From NCBI GenBank assembly GCA_963277665.1, contig OY728131.1, forward strand, positions 1,395,276,688-1,395,340,687: a stretch of DNA of 64,000 nt, read 5' to 3'. Numbering within the stretch: position 1 is the first letter of the stretch; each line of letters starts with the position of its first letter. The position numbers and the translations under genes were made by a program. The notes beneath the pieces were generated by a model that was not told the origin of the DNA, made no database searches, and saw only the letters and a program-made list of their open reading frames with translations. Positions 1 to 11,160 of the stretch are shown here, one piece after another. The stretch is from Viscum album. Its lineage: Eukaryota; Streptophyta; Magnoliopsida; Santalales; Viscaceae.

Positions 1-2
1 AT

Positions 3-441
3 AGTTCTATATAACAATTACTTTTGAGATAGACTTGTGAAGAGGAGTTGAGATTGAGGTTGTTTCGTTTTTTTAAAGGGAAAGCTAAGACTTTGTTTCA
101 GAACATAGAAGAAAAAAAATTTCAGACCTGGGAAGAGGTGTTTACTGCCTTTATTTCCAAATTCTCTCCTAAGAACACCACCTCTAAGATAATGAAAATA
201 ATTACTAGGTTTGTCCAAGATGAGGGAGAGTTATTTCACAAGTCATGGGATAGGTTTAGAAGTCTCCTTAGAAAAATTCTCAATCACCTGTTTTCTCCCC
301 CATTTAATCATGGAGACCTTCTATAATTCTCTCACCCCTTACAACCAAAATTTAGTTGACCAATTTTGTGGTGGTGACTTTTTTGACTCCACTATGGATG
401 AGATGAAACATGTGTATGACAAGATTGCTCAAAAATATTAG
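3..441 (+). pseudogene. gag: Athila-like gag, core domain (broken)
   Basis: Structural capsid polyprotein of a Ty3/gypsy element. The segment carries the plant retrotransposon gag fold pattern: a lysine-rich start, TWEEVFTAFISKFSP, a KIMKIITRFVQDEGE stretch, and the W-D-R-F box followed by LLRK. One frame runs 48-326; a shift near 300 moves the reading to a second frame ending METFYNSLTP...CGGDFF...KHVYDKIAQKY with a stop at 439-441. The order and spacing match the Retrotrans_gag family of plants. The start codon is not visible because the window cuts the 5' end. Dead, since a shift and stops interrupt it. Confidence 0.8.
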
Positions 442-1199
442 CATAAGTGCTCTAGGAAGAGGTTCATCCATAGAGGTGAAGTCAATACTCAGGATACTAT
501 TGTTAGTGATAGGGTCATAAGGGAGAAATTTAATCATTGTGGGATGTTCGGTCACACTCATACATGTTGCCCTAATTTTGATCTCCCTGTACAGATTTAT
601 AAGTGTGCCAATTTTTTTGATTTTAGAGATAGGAACCAAGGAAAAAATGATCAATTCCCCAATATGTACACTTCTAGTTATCAAAATCATCCAAACATGT
701 CTTTTAAAGAAATAGGTGTCATAAAACAGACCACTGCCCCTAACTACCAATCACGCCATAGAATATATAACTCTAAACAATATGGGGATGAATCTTCTAA
801 TACTTAAGGGGAGTTAAAGGGGTTATTACAACGTGTTTTGGGAGATATCAGTTAATTTAGGAAGGAAACCAATCGTATAATTCACAATTTAGAACTTCAA
901 ATAGTTCAAATGGATAGGGATAAAGGTACTATGGAAATGGGAAAGTTTCCCAACATTTTAGTTCTTCATGAAAGAGAGAATATAATGGCTATAACTAATA
1001 GATCTGGCATTCAAACCCATGAACAAGTAAAGCTACACTATGGGAAAACTAATACTGATGAAAAAACTGAATCTGGAAAGAAAAATCTCCTTAAAACAGA
1101 ATCTTTGAATCTATACAACTTTGATCAACCTGAACAGAATGTTGAACATACGTCAGAAATAGTTCAAGAACCGAAGAAAATTAAGTGGTAATTATTTAA
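442..1199 (+). pseudogene. gag: Athila-like gag, zinc knuckle and C-terminal linker
   Basis: Continuation of gag in pieces. Around 525-580 the reading gives NHCGMFGHTHTCCPN, a CCHC zinc knuckle whose first cysteine is gone (CG..GH....CP kept); this module binds element RNA during packaging. At 655-710 a segment with SYQNHPNMSFK matches the asparagine-histidine-proline box of Athila gag. At 910-1191 an open frame carries MAITNRSGI, the degenerate form of the NAITLRSGK box that closes Athila gag before protease. A stop at 805-807 and another near 854 separate the blocks. The match is to box order and wording, judged by eye. Confidence 0.72.
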
Positions 1200-1937
1200 A
1201 GAAGGAATGAAATACAATGGAATTATGGAGATGTATAATAATCAACATGTTCTTAAAAATTATGCCCCTCACATTCCCTTCCCTAAAAGAGTGAAGAAGA
1301 ATAATGAACCTGACTATTTGAGGTTTCTTAAAACGATTTGAATCTTTAGTACCAACATTCCATTTTTAGAAGGCTTACATAAAATCCCTACATATGTTTC
1401 TTTTACTAAATACAATCTACTAATGATTAGAAGAATTTGGAAAAATTTAATTTCAATGGGTAGTATAGTGCGATCTTTTTAGAGAAGTTTCCTCCATAAT
1501 TGAAGGACCATGGTAGATTTACTATTCAATGAAAAATAAGAGAAATTGAGCAACCTAATTGTTTGTGTGACCTAGGATCAAGTATAAATCTTATGCCTTA
1601 CTCCATATTTACAAGGTTGGGTCTTAGGGATTTGAAACCAAATTTTGATTGTCTTAAACTTGCGGATAGGTCACTCACACACACTTGAGGAATGGTGGAT
1701 GATCTATTAGTGAGTTCAGTAAAGCTGACACTATACACAAACATCCGTATCTTAGATATGGAGTGTGACGAAAATGTCCCAATTACCATAGGGAGACCTT
1801 TCTTTGCTACGGCTAGTGCTGTCATAGGCGTGTCCAAGGGGAAACTCACTCTCAAAGCTATTAATGATGTGGATGAGTATTTAGTGTTTGAAAAGCATCA
1901 ACATGTGGTTGATTGTGATTTTATAGATGTCTCATAG
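1200..1937 (+). pseudogene. PR: Athila-like retroviral-type aspartic protease
   Basis: Protease that would cleave the element polyprotein. The pre-protease region reads NYAPHIPFPKRVKK followed by NIPFLEGLHKIPTYV, as in Athila. The active-site box is DLGSSINLMPYSIF near 1,570-1,610, the usual Athila D-L-G-A-S version of the D[ST]G motif. Downstream come LKLADRS, then after one stop (about 1,686) GMVDDLLVSSVKL and ITIGRPFFATASAVIGVSKG, the flap and ALIDV-type C-terminal box. The last open frame runs 1,692-1,937. The catalytic aspartate is retained; in-frame stops make the gene dead. RT would normally follow directly but is not seen. Confidence 0.8.
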
Positions 1938-1940
1938 AAT

Positions 1941-2770
1941 CAATGTTTCAAAATTATAGTTCAATCTGAGTGTGGTTATTTCCCTCTTAAGGTCACCGAG
2001 ATTATGATACCCCAACCTATGGAATATTTTCTTCAAGTTTCTATTCCTACCCCACTCCTTCCTCTATATGAGAAAAATTTTCTCCTAGAACCCATTCTAG
2101 AATGTGAGTCGCATATTTTTCATAAAATTCCTCAACCCGTTTTTTATTGATTTCTTTATGAAGTCGACTCACTAAGGGTTTCTGAGGTTGGAAAAAGTTC
2201 TAGGTGGAGTCCTGATGAAAAACTAGATTGTGCCCATTATGAACAAGTGTATTTTTTAGGAACCTTTTTTCCTTCTCAATTTGATATTGTCTATCATGAA
2301 TTCCTACCTGAACTAGAAAAATTCACATCATTTGAGTAATTTGTGGACATTTGTTAACACATGTTAGAACATGAGTATGATTCCATATTCCAAGAGTTTT
2401 ATGTGTTGTCTTTTGCACAAGTTATGCTGGGAATTTTTTTTGGAATTACTGAAGAGTTTTCTAATGGTTTTCCTTCTGATTCTAGGATGGTGGTGACCTC
2501 TATGTGTGGGGGAAACCATGTAAGTATTACTAGTCAATTTTTTGATTTTCTTAGGAAGCCATTGAACATTTTTAGAGATGAGTATTTGGTCTATAGAGGC
2601 CTTAATGGGTTGGAAAGTATATTAGCAGATGTTTTGTTGAAAGAAATTCTATAAATGTTTTTTGGTACTATAGATGAGAAGGATTTGGTTGATCCTAATC
2701 TTGATTCTTTAGATAATAGTGAAGGTCACATTATTAATAATTCATTCCCATTAAATGATCAGGGATAGAA
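1941..2770 (+). pseudogene. Unrecognised open region after Athila protease
   Basis: About 830 bases with long readable stretches on the plus strand, including 2,361-2,654 (97 codons, MLEHEYDSIFQEFYVL to LADVLLKEIL). The composition is that of a folded soluble protein, with alternating hydrophobic and acidic residues, rather than random AT-rich DNA. I recognise no reverse transcriptase, integrase or envelope motif. It sits where pol should begin, so it may be a family-specific extra ORF of a non-autonomous Athila relative, or captured sequence. Stops at about 2,148 and 2,338 and elsewhere indicate decay. No function is proposed. Confidence 0.4.
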
Positions 2771-2794
2771 ATATCTAGGGAAATCTTGTCCAAC

Positions 2795-2925
2795 TAGGGG
2801 CTAAAAATCGTGCACTGCATGGGAGGAAACCCTTGGCTTTTGTGGTCAAAATAAATAAAAAATTATGATAAAATAAAGTATAACTGAAGAATTTAAATTC
2901 AGTGCATCATGGGACTCAACCCATA
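2795..2925 (+). other. Athila post-pol 'GGGAGG-AACCC' motif, two copies
   Basis: At about 2,816-2,832 the sequence GCATGGGAGGAAACCC, and at about 2,900-2,922 a weaker copy (GCATCATGGGACTCAACCC), resemble the short conserved block found after the pol gene in Athila elements (TGGGAGGCAACCC type). Its role is not known. Here it marks the start of the 3' non-coding interior although pol itself is missing. Confidence 0.45.
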
Positions 2926-4904
2926 CTCATTCTTTGTTTTCATATTTGTACCATTATTTTCTGAATAAAGTGATTCATTTTTGTCTTCTATATACATTAT
3001 CTCTTCTATATTGTATTTCCTGGTTTTCATGCATGGTGTTTTTATGATTTTTCTGCTGTGTTAATAAAGGAGTGGAATTCACATATTGAAGGATTAATGG
3101 AAAAAACTTAAGTCAGGGAAGTATATTTACAATTAATTATTATTTTAATTTTCTACTCCTTACTAAGTTAAAAAATATACTACATGTCTTACATGAAATA
3201 GTTCTGCTCTATATGTTTCTTCTTTTAAAAATTCAATTTACTGTATAAAATTTTGCTGCTTGTGTTGCTACTGAAATAAAATGAATATGCATCTATTTAA
3301 AATTATTCTTGTATTAGAATGATATTATTTTTTATGTCACTGTGTAAATAAAACTTTTGAAAATACATCACTCTTCAAAATTAAATATAATTTCTTTTAA
3401 AATCTTCTCACTGCTTGAAACTCATAGTGGGGGGGGGGGTACATGATGTTGTTTCCTTGGAATAAGCTTAATATTGGGATGTTTATCTTGAACATTTTCT
3501 TCTGTATAGAATATACAACTGAATAAATTCTTTTAAAATTTCTTCCATCATAATTACCTTTGCACTTACACTTCACATGTTACTTTTGAGCTATATTGAA
3601 AATTATTCATTGGACATAAATGTTAATTAAAGTAAATACTTGTGAACCTGTTATTAAGTTATTCAACATGGAAAAAAAAATTTTTGAACTTTAATGTGAC
3701 CTTAAAAAATGTTATGAATATTCTCTATTGAAAAATTGTTTTGAACATAAACTGTCAAATTGTTTTTCTCCATATTTAGAATTCAAATTTGGGGACAATG
3801 TTGGGTTTTATGTTTGGGGGAGGGGGTCAAATCCTGAATATGCTAAACTATTCTTAATTTAAAGATCGTCAATTTCCACTAAAATTTATGATTTTTTTGT
3901 TAGAAAATGGGTAAAAGTTTTTAAATAATTTGCCCAATTTTGGGTTTTACATTGTACTCAATTGGGTATTATCTATGAACAATATTTCATCGGTAGTTAT
4001 GTTGTGATTTGAGTCTAAAATTAATGATAATTGATGATTTCTGAGTGATCTTGCTTTGTGGATTTATGGAAATTTGATTTAGTAACTATTTCTAAGTGTG
4101 ATATGGGTGACCTGTTAGTGGAGTTATGATCATAGCCTTTGGAACTGGAATATTGACACTATGATGGGGGCTTTATTCTTCTTAATCTCTTTTAATTATT
4201 AATGTAATTGCCTTAATGATCCAATATAAATGATTTTTGGTAAAAATATTTTCAAACTACAGTATTCTGCACATCATGGATCCCACGGTGAGTCTCTAAG
4301 ACACTGTATGCAGGGTGCGTTTATGTTTACTGAAATCCCTCTTTACACATTGAATAAGTTCATTTTCACACTTCTTATCACATGATAAATGGATTGGGAA
4401 AAATAAAATGAAGTGTTTAGTGTCAAAAATGTGATCATTAAGCTAAGGGGAATGATGAACACTAGGTGAAGAAGGGGTCAACTAGTTTATTATGAGAGTC
4501 ATTTACGTGGTTTCATTACGGTGACTTAAAAATAATTATTTTTTTGAAACCTATGTGAAAAGTAAAAGAAAAAAATATCCATTAGTTATGTTCTTAATTC
4601 CGCATAAATTTAACATCTTGTTAATCTTGGAATTAGAACTCGAGTTTGGACAGAAATGAGTCACTAGGCAGTATCACATATGAGGTATGACATCTTCATT
4701 GCTTGAATATTAAAAGTTTTCAATATTACCCATTGATTATTTATTCTAAGAAAGATTCATATGAGAAAATCATTTTCTGAAAGCTTACAGTTATGTTTTG
4801 TCCTCGTTTTTTGAGTGTAGGAAATGTTACATTTTGAGCAAAATCATAAATACTACAATCTGTTTTCAATGATAATAAATCATAAAAAAATTTGAGGGAA
4901 AAAA
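2926..4904 (+). other. Non-coding 3' interior of the Athila-like element
   Basis: AT-rich region without a supportable gene. It contains an 11-base G run at 3,429-3,439 and, at about 3,787-3,826, the block TTTGGGGACAATGTTGGGTT followed by GTTTGGGGGAGGGGG. The pairing of a GGGGACAATG block with a GTTTGGGGG block is characteristic of the Athila 3' interior. No envelope-like ORF is visible. Confidence 0.5.
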
Positions 4905-4925
4905 ATTCTTAACTGTGGGGGAATT
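4905..4925 (+). promoter_or_regulatory. Polypurine tract of the Athila-like element
   Basis: The purine-biased stretch ending CTGTGGGGGAATT lies directly before TGATGTGGCTG, a TG-type LTR start. It would prime plus-strand DNA synthesis. The call depends on the LTR boundary, which has no sister copy in the window. Confidence 0.5.
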
Positions 4926-7900
4926 TGATGTGGCTGTATTTTAACATAGTTTTTCATCATATTTTTACTAAATTTTTAATGATTTAATTAATTATTTAAG
5001 TACTTTATACAAAATAATTTTGCATTTTTTCTTTTATAATTAATTTTGTAAATTAACTAGTTTTTAATAATTAATTATGTTTTTTAGTATTTAAAATAAA
5101 TATTTTAATATTATTTTTCTTATCTAATTTAATTAATCCTTTATTAGTTTTGTTAATTTTAATCAGCTCACCTCTTAATAATTTCACTATAAAAATAAAT
5201 GATCATTTAATATCATTATTTATGTTTTGATTAATGTAGTCATTACTTTAATATTTTATCTATTAATATAGATTTATTAGAATAAATTAACTTTGTTAAT
5301 TATCATGTTTAACCATCCTTCTTATTAATTTAGTTTAGAATTTGAGTTTTAATTAAAAAAAATAGTTCACTTTTAACTTTAAGTATTCAAATATATTTTT
5401 AATTAATTAATTTAAAGTTTTAAAACATTAGTTATTTAATTTTAAGATAGTAGTTAAATTATTTGTTCATTAACTGTTGTATTTAGCCTACGAGTGAGAC
5501 ATACAAGAGCCATTGGTGACATATTTATGTCACAAATGCAATCCATTTCCACTCATTATATAACCTTTTATAATTTTTAATTTAAGTCTTTTATCGATTT
5601 AGTTTATCAAATATATAGTTCTTAATTTAACTTTTATCAATTAATAATTTTCATTGTGACTTTAGTGTTTTAATTATAATAATAATCCTGTTAAAATTTA
5701 TGGTTTTTAGTTTTGGATTAATTTATTATTTTCAATCTTTATATTTATTTAACTTATGTTTTAATTTTAAGTAAAATTTTTTTAAGGTCACCGTCAGATC
5801 TTTATTTTTGTTCCCCTAGTAACCATTTCATTTATCTACATCGGTGACCTTTTGACATCAGTGATCTTTTTTAATTTCATGTATTGGTAGCCTTTCATTA
5901 TATCTGTAAAATATAACTACAATAGTGTCCTTTATATCATACCTATCGGTGACCCTTGGTATTATCAGTGACTTTTTTGTTTTGCATACCAGTGACCTAT
6001 TTTATTTTATTTCTCATCAGTGACCTTCGTTCTATTCGATCAGTAACCTCCTCACCATTATACTTCACAGTGTTGGATATTCCTTCCATCTGCTTCAACA
6101 TATTCACACGCACACTGATTACTTTGTTCTCCAAACCCTTCTCCATCACTGTTTCACTACATCATAACAGTTTTCATCGCATCATCTTCACCACAGCAAA
6201 CCATTTGCACTGTTCCATGCCTTGACTTCCACATCACTTGTTTCACCTTCATCATTTCACTTTCCCACTGCAGACCTATCCTGCCACCATTGGTCCTTAT
6301 ACCGACATAAACCGATCTCAATTTCAAATTGAGATTTAGCGACAAAATATCAACAATAGAGGAATGAAGATTACAATCATATAGGAACTAAAATTCATCT
6401 TAGTTATGTTGTGTAAAGAGGCCATTGATGTCTAGTTTTTAGCCACGACCACACCATAGAAGATTATAGGAGGGTGGTTTCTAATCTAAGAGGTTGAAGC
6501 AATTCCTCGTCTGCCATTGAGCTTCAGAGGTAAAGTAAAACGTTTTTTCGCCATGCTGTGGAGTTATGAATCCTTCATCGTGATCAGATCTAAATTTTTT
6601 TTCCTTCTATTACGCCTCTACTATAGGGTCCTCCACCGGAGCAGCATCGTACTCTGCTGGAGACGACGAGGACCGCAGCTGAAGATGAAGAACTGTCACA
6701 TAACTCCGATAATCATGAGTCAAGCCATTGTTCTACCGCAACATAGTATGTTGTAGCTGCTATTTGAAGGTCGAAATGAAGGAGGACTTCATCATTGTGA
6801 GGATTAGTCAAGGAGACCAACTCGATATCTTTAGAAGAGGTGTATCCACGTAGTAAAGAGAAGGACACCCCTTCCCTGCTGATGATGTGCCGAAGAATAA
6901 TACTACCCCTCCCCTGCTGCACTGTGGAGAAGAGGAAGTGGGGAATAATAAAAGCTAAAATAATAATAATAACTTGACTTAAATTAAAAACTAAAACATA
7001 AATAAAATATTGAAGATAAAATATTAATAGAACATAAATATTAAATGGTAATAATTATTAATTCAATTTGTTAATAAAATAAGTCCTTTACTAATCAACT
7101 AATTATAATTTATATGAACAAAAATAATTAATAAAAAGTTATACATTAAAATATTTACTTAAATATAATTATAAAAAATTAAAATGAATTTATTTAAGAA
7201 ACTAGAATTAACTTTAATAATATTAATTAATAAATTACACTATTAATTATTAAATTTAAAATTAATGTTAATAAAATAAATTATTGAATTCATAATTACA
7301 ATCTTTAAAATTTATAAAACTAATTTGTTAAAATAATTAATACTTTAATATTTAATACTCAACTTTTTAAAATATTAATAATAAAATTCTAAATCATTTA
7401 ATTCAATAGTAACTTATTATTAATTATGTTAATAAAATAATTTATCTAATAATTTCTAATTTTGAAACATTTTAATTAATGTAAATATTTCTTACTTGAC
7501 TAATGACTATATTTATACTTTAATTAAACAATCATTGAGTTTTTGAATGTTATGTTTTTCTCTTTCTTGGGCAGGTTTTTACCAAACTCGAATACACATC
7601 TAAGTGCTTCCAGCTAACGAATCGAAAGTTAGTTATGTGAGAAAAACTAGTGCGACGTGTTAGTCGTGAAAAAAATACACATGTGCGGTGCAAACCTGAA
7701 GGACACATAATGTCGCTGGAAACGTGTGGTGACAGGAAACAGATGATGGAGGATACAAAAACAAATCAGGAAGCAAGGGGAAGAGATTCATTCGATGCAT
7801 TCAATGATCCAGTTCCGAGCAGAGTTGGTGTGGAGGGCTACTCTAGAATCACTTCCTGGAGATAGAGGAATTCAGGAGCAGAGCATCTTCTCGGTAGTTT

Positions 7901-8487
7901 ATCTTTCTTCTTAATTCTTGGATTTAGAGTCCATTATTATGTTACAAGTTTCTATATTGATAATAGAGATAATGTCAGGCTAAACCATCAAATTCAGGTA
8001 TAAATTAATGTTCTACAATTTATCTTCTTATTTTCATTATTCACTAATCACTTAGATGAATTCAATATTGATCAACGAGATCAATAATGAATTTTTTCAA
8101 TAGCTCGTACCACTAGAAATTATATTAAGAAATTCACATTCAATTAAAGAAATTTATTATGGAAACAATTTTCAAAAGGTGATAATTTCAAAAGACTTGA
8201 ATACTTATAGTGAGTTAGTCCTATTGTCATTTTCAAATATTGGCATTCCCAGTTGATCTTTTTAGAGTGGAAACTCTGTTATTGATCAATCTGTCAGACT
8301 TAAATCCTGGTGAGGGAAGTAAGTCACTCTAATAAAATGGCGGTATATTTTAGTAACATTAAGTGAATCTGAAAACTTTTGAACCTACTGTAAGGGATGT
8401 TTTTCCTTGGGAATTTACTTTGATAATACATTTTTCAGCGCTCTATATTTCTGTAGTTTACTGCTCTCAATTTATTTTCTATTCCAT
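4926..8487 (+). repeat. 3' LTR of the Athila-like element (about 3.56 kb)
   Basis: Starts TGATGTGGCTG after the polypurine tract. The right end is placed at about 8,487, after a pyrimidine-rich tail (CTCTATATTTCTGTAG...TTTATTTTCTATTCCA) that resembles the U5 end of Athila/Tat LTRs. Near 7,965-8,000 the text AATGTCAGGCTAAACCATC resembles the 'GGCTAAAC' block of the same group. Inside are T-rich then A-rich arms flanking a GC-richer core, and a run of GTGACC-type repeats. ORFs of up to 93 codons inside it are shadows. Without the 5' LTR the length is an estimate. Confidence 0.55.
5786..6052 (+). repeat. Degenerate tandem 'CAGTGACCTT' repeat inside LTR
   Basis: The decamer TCAGTGACCTT or close variants recur about every 20-45 bases: CGGTGACCTT near 5,842, CAGTGATCTT near 5,859, CGGTGACCCT near 5,948, CAGTGACTTT near 5,967, CAGTGACCTA near 5,990, CAGTGACCTT near 6,017, CAGTAACCTC near 6,040, and an inverted copy (AAGGTCACCG) near 5,786. 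The spacers are T-rich. It may be an old minisatellite or a cluster of protein-binding sites in the LTR promoter. Confidence 0.55.
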
Positions 8488-8699
8488 CTTAGTCTAGATA
8501 AAAAAAACCACAAAAGTGTAGTTTCTTACTACTAAATAATATCATGAGAGAAAAAGTTAAAAGGAAAAAAGATAGATTATCTACTCCTATGTAGACAATA
8601 GTGGAGTTTTTGACGATTTTTAGAAGAATAGTGGTCAGAATTTCCTTCCTTGTGGCTTCGACCCTCCTTACCACATATACTATAGTTAATAGGAATATA

Positions 8700-9535
8700 A
8701 ATTTTAAACTTTGATTGAATTCAATGAATTCAGGTCATTCCATTATATAATCATATCACATAAAATCTTGGCATTTTTAACATGTCACTCACAAAATATA
8801 ACTTGCACACATAAGAAAAAATTTCATGTTATATAAATAATCAATCCATTTGAGAAACCCATTTTTAATACAAAAATACCTATAAAAGGGTAAGAGTTTT
8901 TTGTGTTTAATTTAAAAACATTATTTCTTGTTGAGAGAACCAAATAATGGTTACATGGGAGTAGAATTTTTTGTTGTTGTATAAGTTAAAAAGATCATCA
9001 CAATTTTTGTTTGTAAAGAAAGTCCAACATTACATATGGAAAATATTAAAATATTATTTTTTTAAAACAATTCAATGAAATTTATAAAAGAAATGAAATT
9101 TTAATTATAATATAAAAAATAATATCAATAATATTTTCATGGAGAAAAATATTTGATAATTATATCATCAAACATTCAAGGTGTCCCATAACACATTTAA
9201 TATTTAAATCATGTTCCCCATGAAAGAAGAAAATGTAAAAATAATTAAATAACACAAGAAAAACTAAATTCATGATATTATATGATAAATGGGTTTTAAA
9301 TACACCTCATAAAGAATGTTGGTGTATAAAATCAAAATATTTCTCAATAAAAGGAGATAGAGACGATGACCCCAACCTTGCCTCGGATTCATCACATATG
9401 ATTTTTATAATTCCATATAATAAAAATATGTTATTTATTTAATTTAATTAAAAGATTCATGTTTATTATTCCTTTTATTTAACTTAATATCATGTTATAA
9501 GCATTACTTAATTATTCTTGTTTTTGTCATAGATT
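8700..9535 (-). repeat. Old A-family LTR, piece 1 (left of LINE)
   Basis: This stretch follows the order of words in the LTRs of element A. For example 8,978-9,060 (GTATAAGTTAAAAAGATCAT ... ATGGAAAATATTAAA) follows 13,682-13,760, and 9,325-9,385 (GGTGTATAAAATC ... AATAAAAGGAGATAGAG ... CCAACCTTGCCTCGG) follows 14,075-14,135. It reads as the first third of an older copy later split by the LINE and element A. Its left edge is uncertain, and divergence is high, so an alignment is needed. Base composition alone would not give the shared order. Confidence 0.5.
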
Positions 9536-9625
9536 TTGACGAATTAGGGTCGAACCCTCATCTCGACCTCTCGATGCTCTTCCCCCAGTGAAGACGGCGG
9601 CAGCTGTGCTGGCTCCTCCCCCCTA

Positions 9626-10430
9626 GTGGGGGAGGGGGAATCACCGTCTCTTGGGAGGGCCTGGTCCTTTCGGACATTCTCTAACCCGATGTTTCTTCCC
9701 ACATTTCTGAAAGTTTCACTCAACCCTATGGTGTCTGATTTAATCGATGGAGCGTTGAACCTTCAACTTTCCTTATCTGAGTTCACGAAGTCCTCATCCA
9801 TGCTGAATCTCACTCTGGTGGCCCGGTTCAAACATATATGGCCCTATGTGGATTACTTCGATCATTTTAACTTTGGATCTTGGGATCTTCGCAAACGATC
9901 GGTGGTTATCTTGATCTACAATAAGCTATTTATGATTAGGTTTGAATCAGTGGAAGATCTCATCCTGTCTTGGGCGAGGGATCCTCGCAACATCAATGGA
10001 ACTCTCTTTATGCCTCTGCAGTGGTCCTTCGATCTTCATATGAATCAGGACTCTCCCTCCAGTGCGTCTTGGGTATGTTTCCCTAAACTCTCTTTGACGT
10101 TTCAAAACCCTTTGGTTATTCTCTTGCAGGGTAACCTGGTTGGTAGATATGTTTATTCTGACTGTCATACCGAGGAAGTTTGCCATCCGGTAAATCCTTG
10201 GGTTTGTGTTGAAATGGATGCATCACGCGTCCCTTTTGATTATTTTTGGATCACGATCATTGAGGATTACAGGTACAAATATAGAGTTGTCTATGAAAAT
10301 TGGACTTAATTTTGTGGTCTTTTCAAATGTCTGGGTCACTCAGTTGAAGCATGTCAATGTGGATTTCCTTCACGATCGGGGATGTGTGGTGCATTGGGAA
10401 GGATGAGGTAATGGGCATGGAAGATGGCTC
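9626..10430 (+). pseudogene. LINE ORF1: DUF4283-type domain plus zinc knuckle
   Basis: The open frame 9,626-10,309 (227 codons) begins MGEGESPSLGRAWSF, like the proline/serine-rich N termini of plant L1 ORF1 proteins. Residues about 70-200 follow the DUF4283 pattern: LVARF at the start, FMIRFESVEDL in the middle, WSFDLHMNQDS followed by SASWVCFP, and WVCVEMDASR near the end. After a stop at 10,307-10,309 the same frame continues FCGLFKC then LGHSVEAC, a CCHC-type knuckle. ORF1 proteins bind the element RNA as a chaperone. The ATG at 9,626 is the first in frame after the GC-rich leader. One stop separates domain and knuckle. Confidence 0.72.
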
Positions 10431-11160
10431 AAAGAACAAGATGTTGGAAAATGTTGTGAATTTAGGTCCTGCTATGACGGCTAAGGAGTCAGCAGTATGA
10501 GGGAAGGGCTCTCAGCAGACTACATCATCTGGGGAGAATGTTGCCTCTGGATCTCGTAATGTTTCTTTTGATGAAGGCCATGTAGTTGAAACTGTTAGCA
10601 TTAGGATGAACCAAGATAAAGAGACGACTGCTCGGTCCTCTGATGTGGTGGATTCAGAGAAGTTTAAAGAGGATCAGGGCTTCAGTTTTGTGGAGGTGGC
10701 CAAATCGACCAGAACAAATGATGTTAAAGGTCTTGATCCCCTGGCGAAGCTGTTTCTGTCTTTGAGTAATAGTTTTGAGGGGCTAGTTGTGGATAGTCTG
10801 ACTATAGGCCTAGAGAAGGAGGTAATTATAGGAGGCGAGTGTGAAGCGGAGGTCCTAGAGGATATTCGGGTTGATCGTATGGAGTAGGATCCGGTTTCAA
10901 GGTCTGTGGAAGGTTCCCTGAATGTGGAAGGTCACCCTCTTTTGGTGTAATGGGTGAATCAGGGGTCGGGGGATAGCACCAGTCAGGGTTTTTCTATTTC
11001 TATGGTTCATGCTTACATCGAGAAGGACTGCTTTGGTGGCGATATGACTCTGGAGGGTCTTCTGATTGAAGGTAAGGGGAAGGAGGTAGGTTTTATGGCT
11101 GGGGATGAAAAAACCTTTGGTGGAAAGGCGGTAACCCTTGATGGAATGTAACAAATCAGA
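10431..11160 (+). pseudogene. LINE ORF1 hydrophilic C-terminal tail (broken)
   Basis: Continuation of ORF1 in several frames. The longest pieces are 10,606-10,887 and 10,954-11,151. They are rich in E, D, S, G and K with motifs such as GFSFVEVAK, as expected for the poorly conserved tail of plant L1 ORF1 proteins. G-rich, codon-like composition distinguishes it from flanking AT-rich DNA. Stops and frame changes interrupt it. No ORF2 start follows. Confidence 0.5.

Larger units (their letters stand above)
1..8487 (+). mobile_element. Athila-like Ty3/gypsy retrotransposon, 5' part outside window
   Basis: Plus-strand LTR retrotransposon entered from its interior. Visible in order: gag core, zinc knuckle, an Athila-type gag tail, protease, an unrecognised open region, two motifs typical of the Athila 3' interior, a polypurine tract, and a long 3' LTR. 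The 5' LTR and primer-binding site lie left of the window. No reverse transcriptase, RNase H or integrase is visible between the protease and the LTR, so this looks like a non-autonomous derivative. Assignment to Athila rests on the gag-protease sequence (asparagine-histidine-proline box, the AIT-RSG box, DLGSSINLMPYS). Stops and frame changes are frequent. The right boundary is soft because the 5' LTR is unavailable for comparison. Confidence 0.72.

Noticed and set aside
5956..6225. 89-codon hydrophobic ORF, possible membrane protein
   Set aside because: T-rich LTR sequence with GTGACC repeats gives Phe/Leu/Ile-rich translation by composition; no motif.
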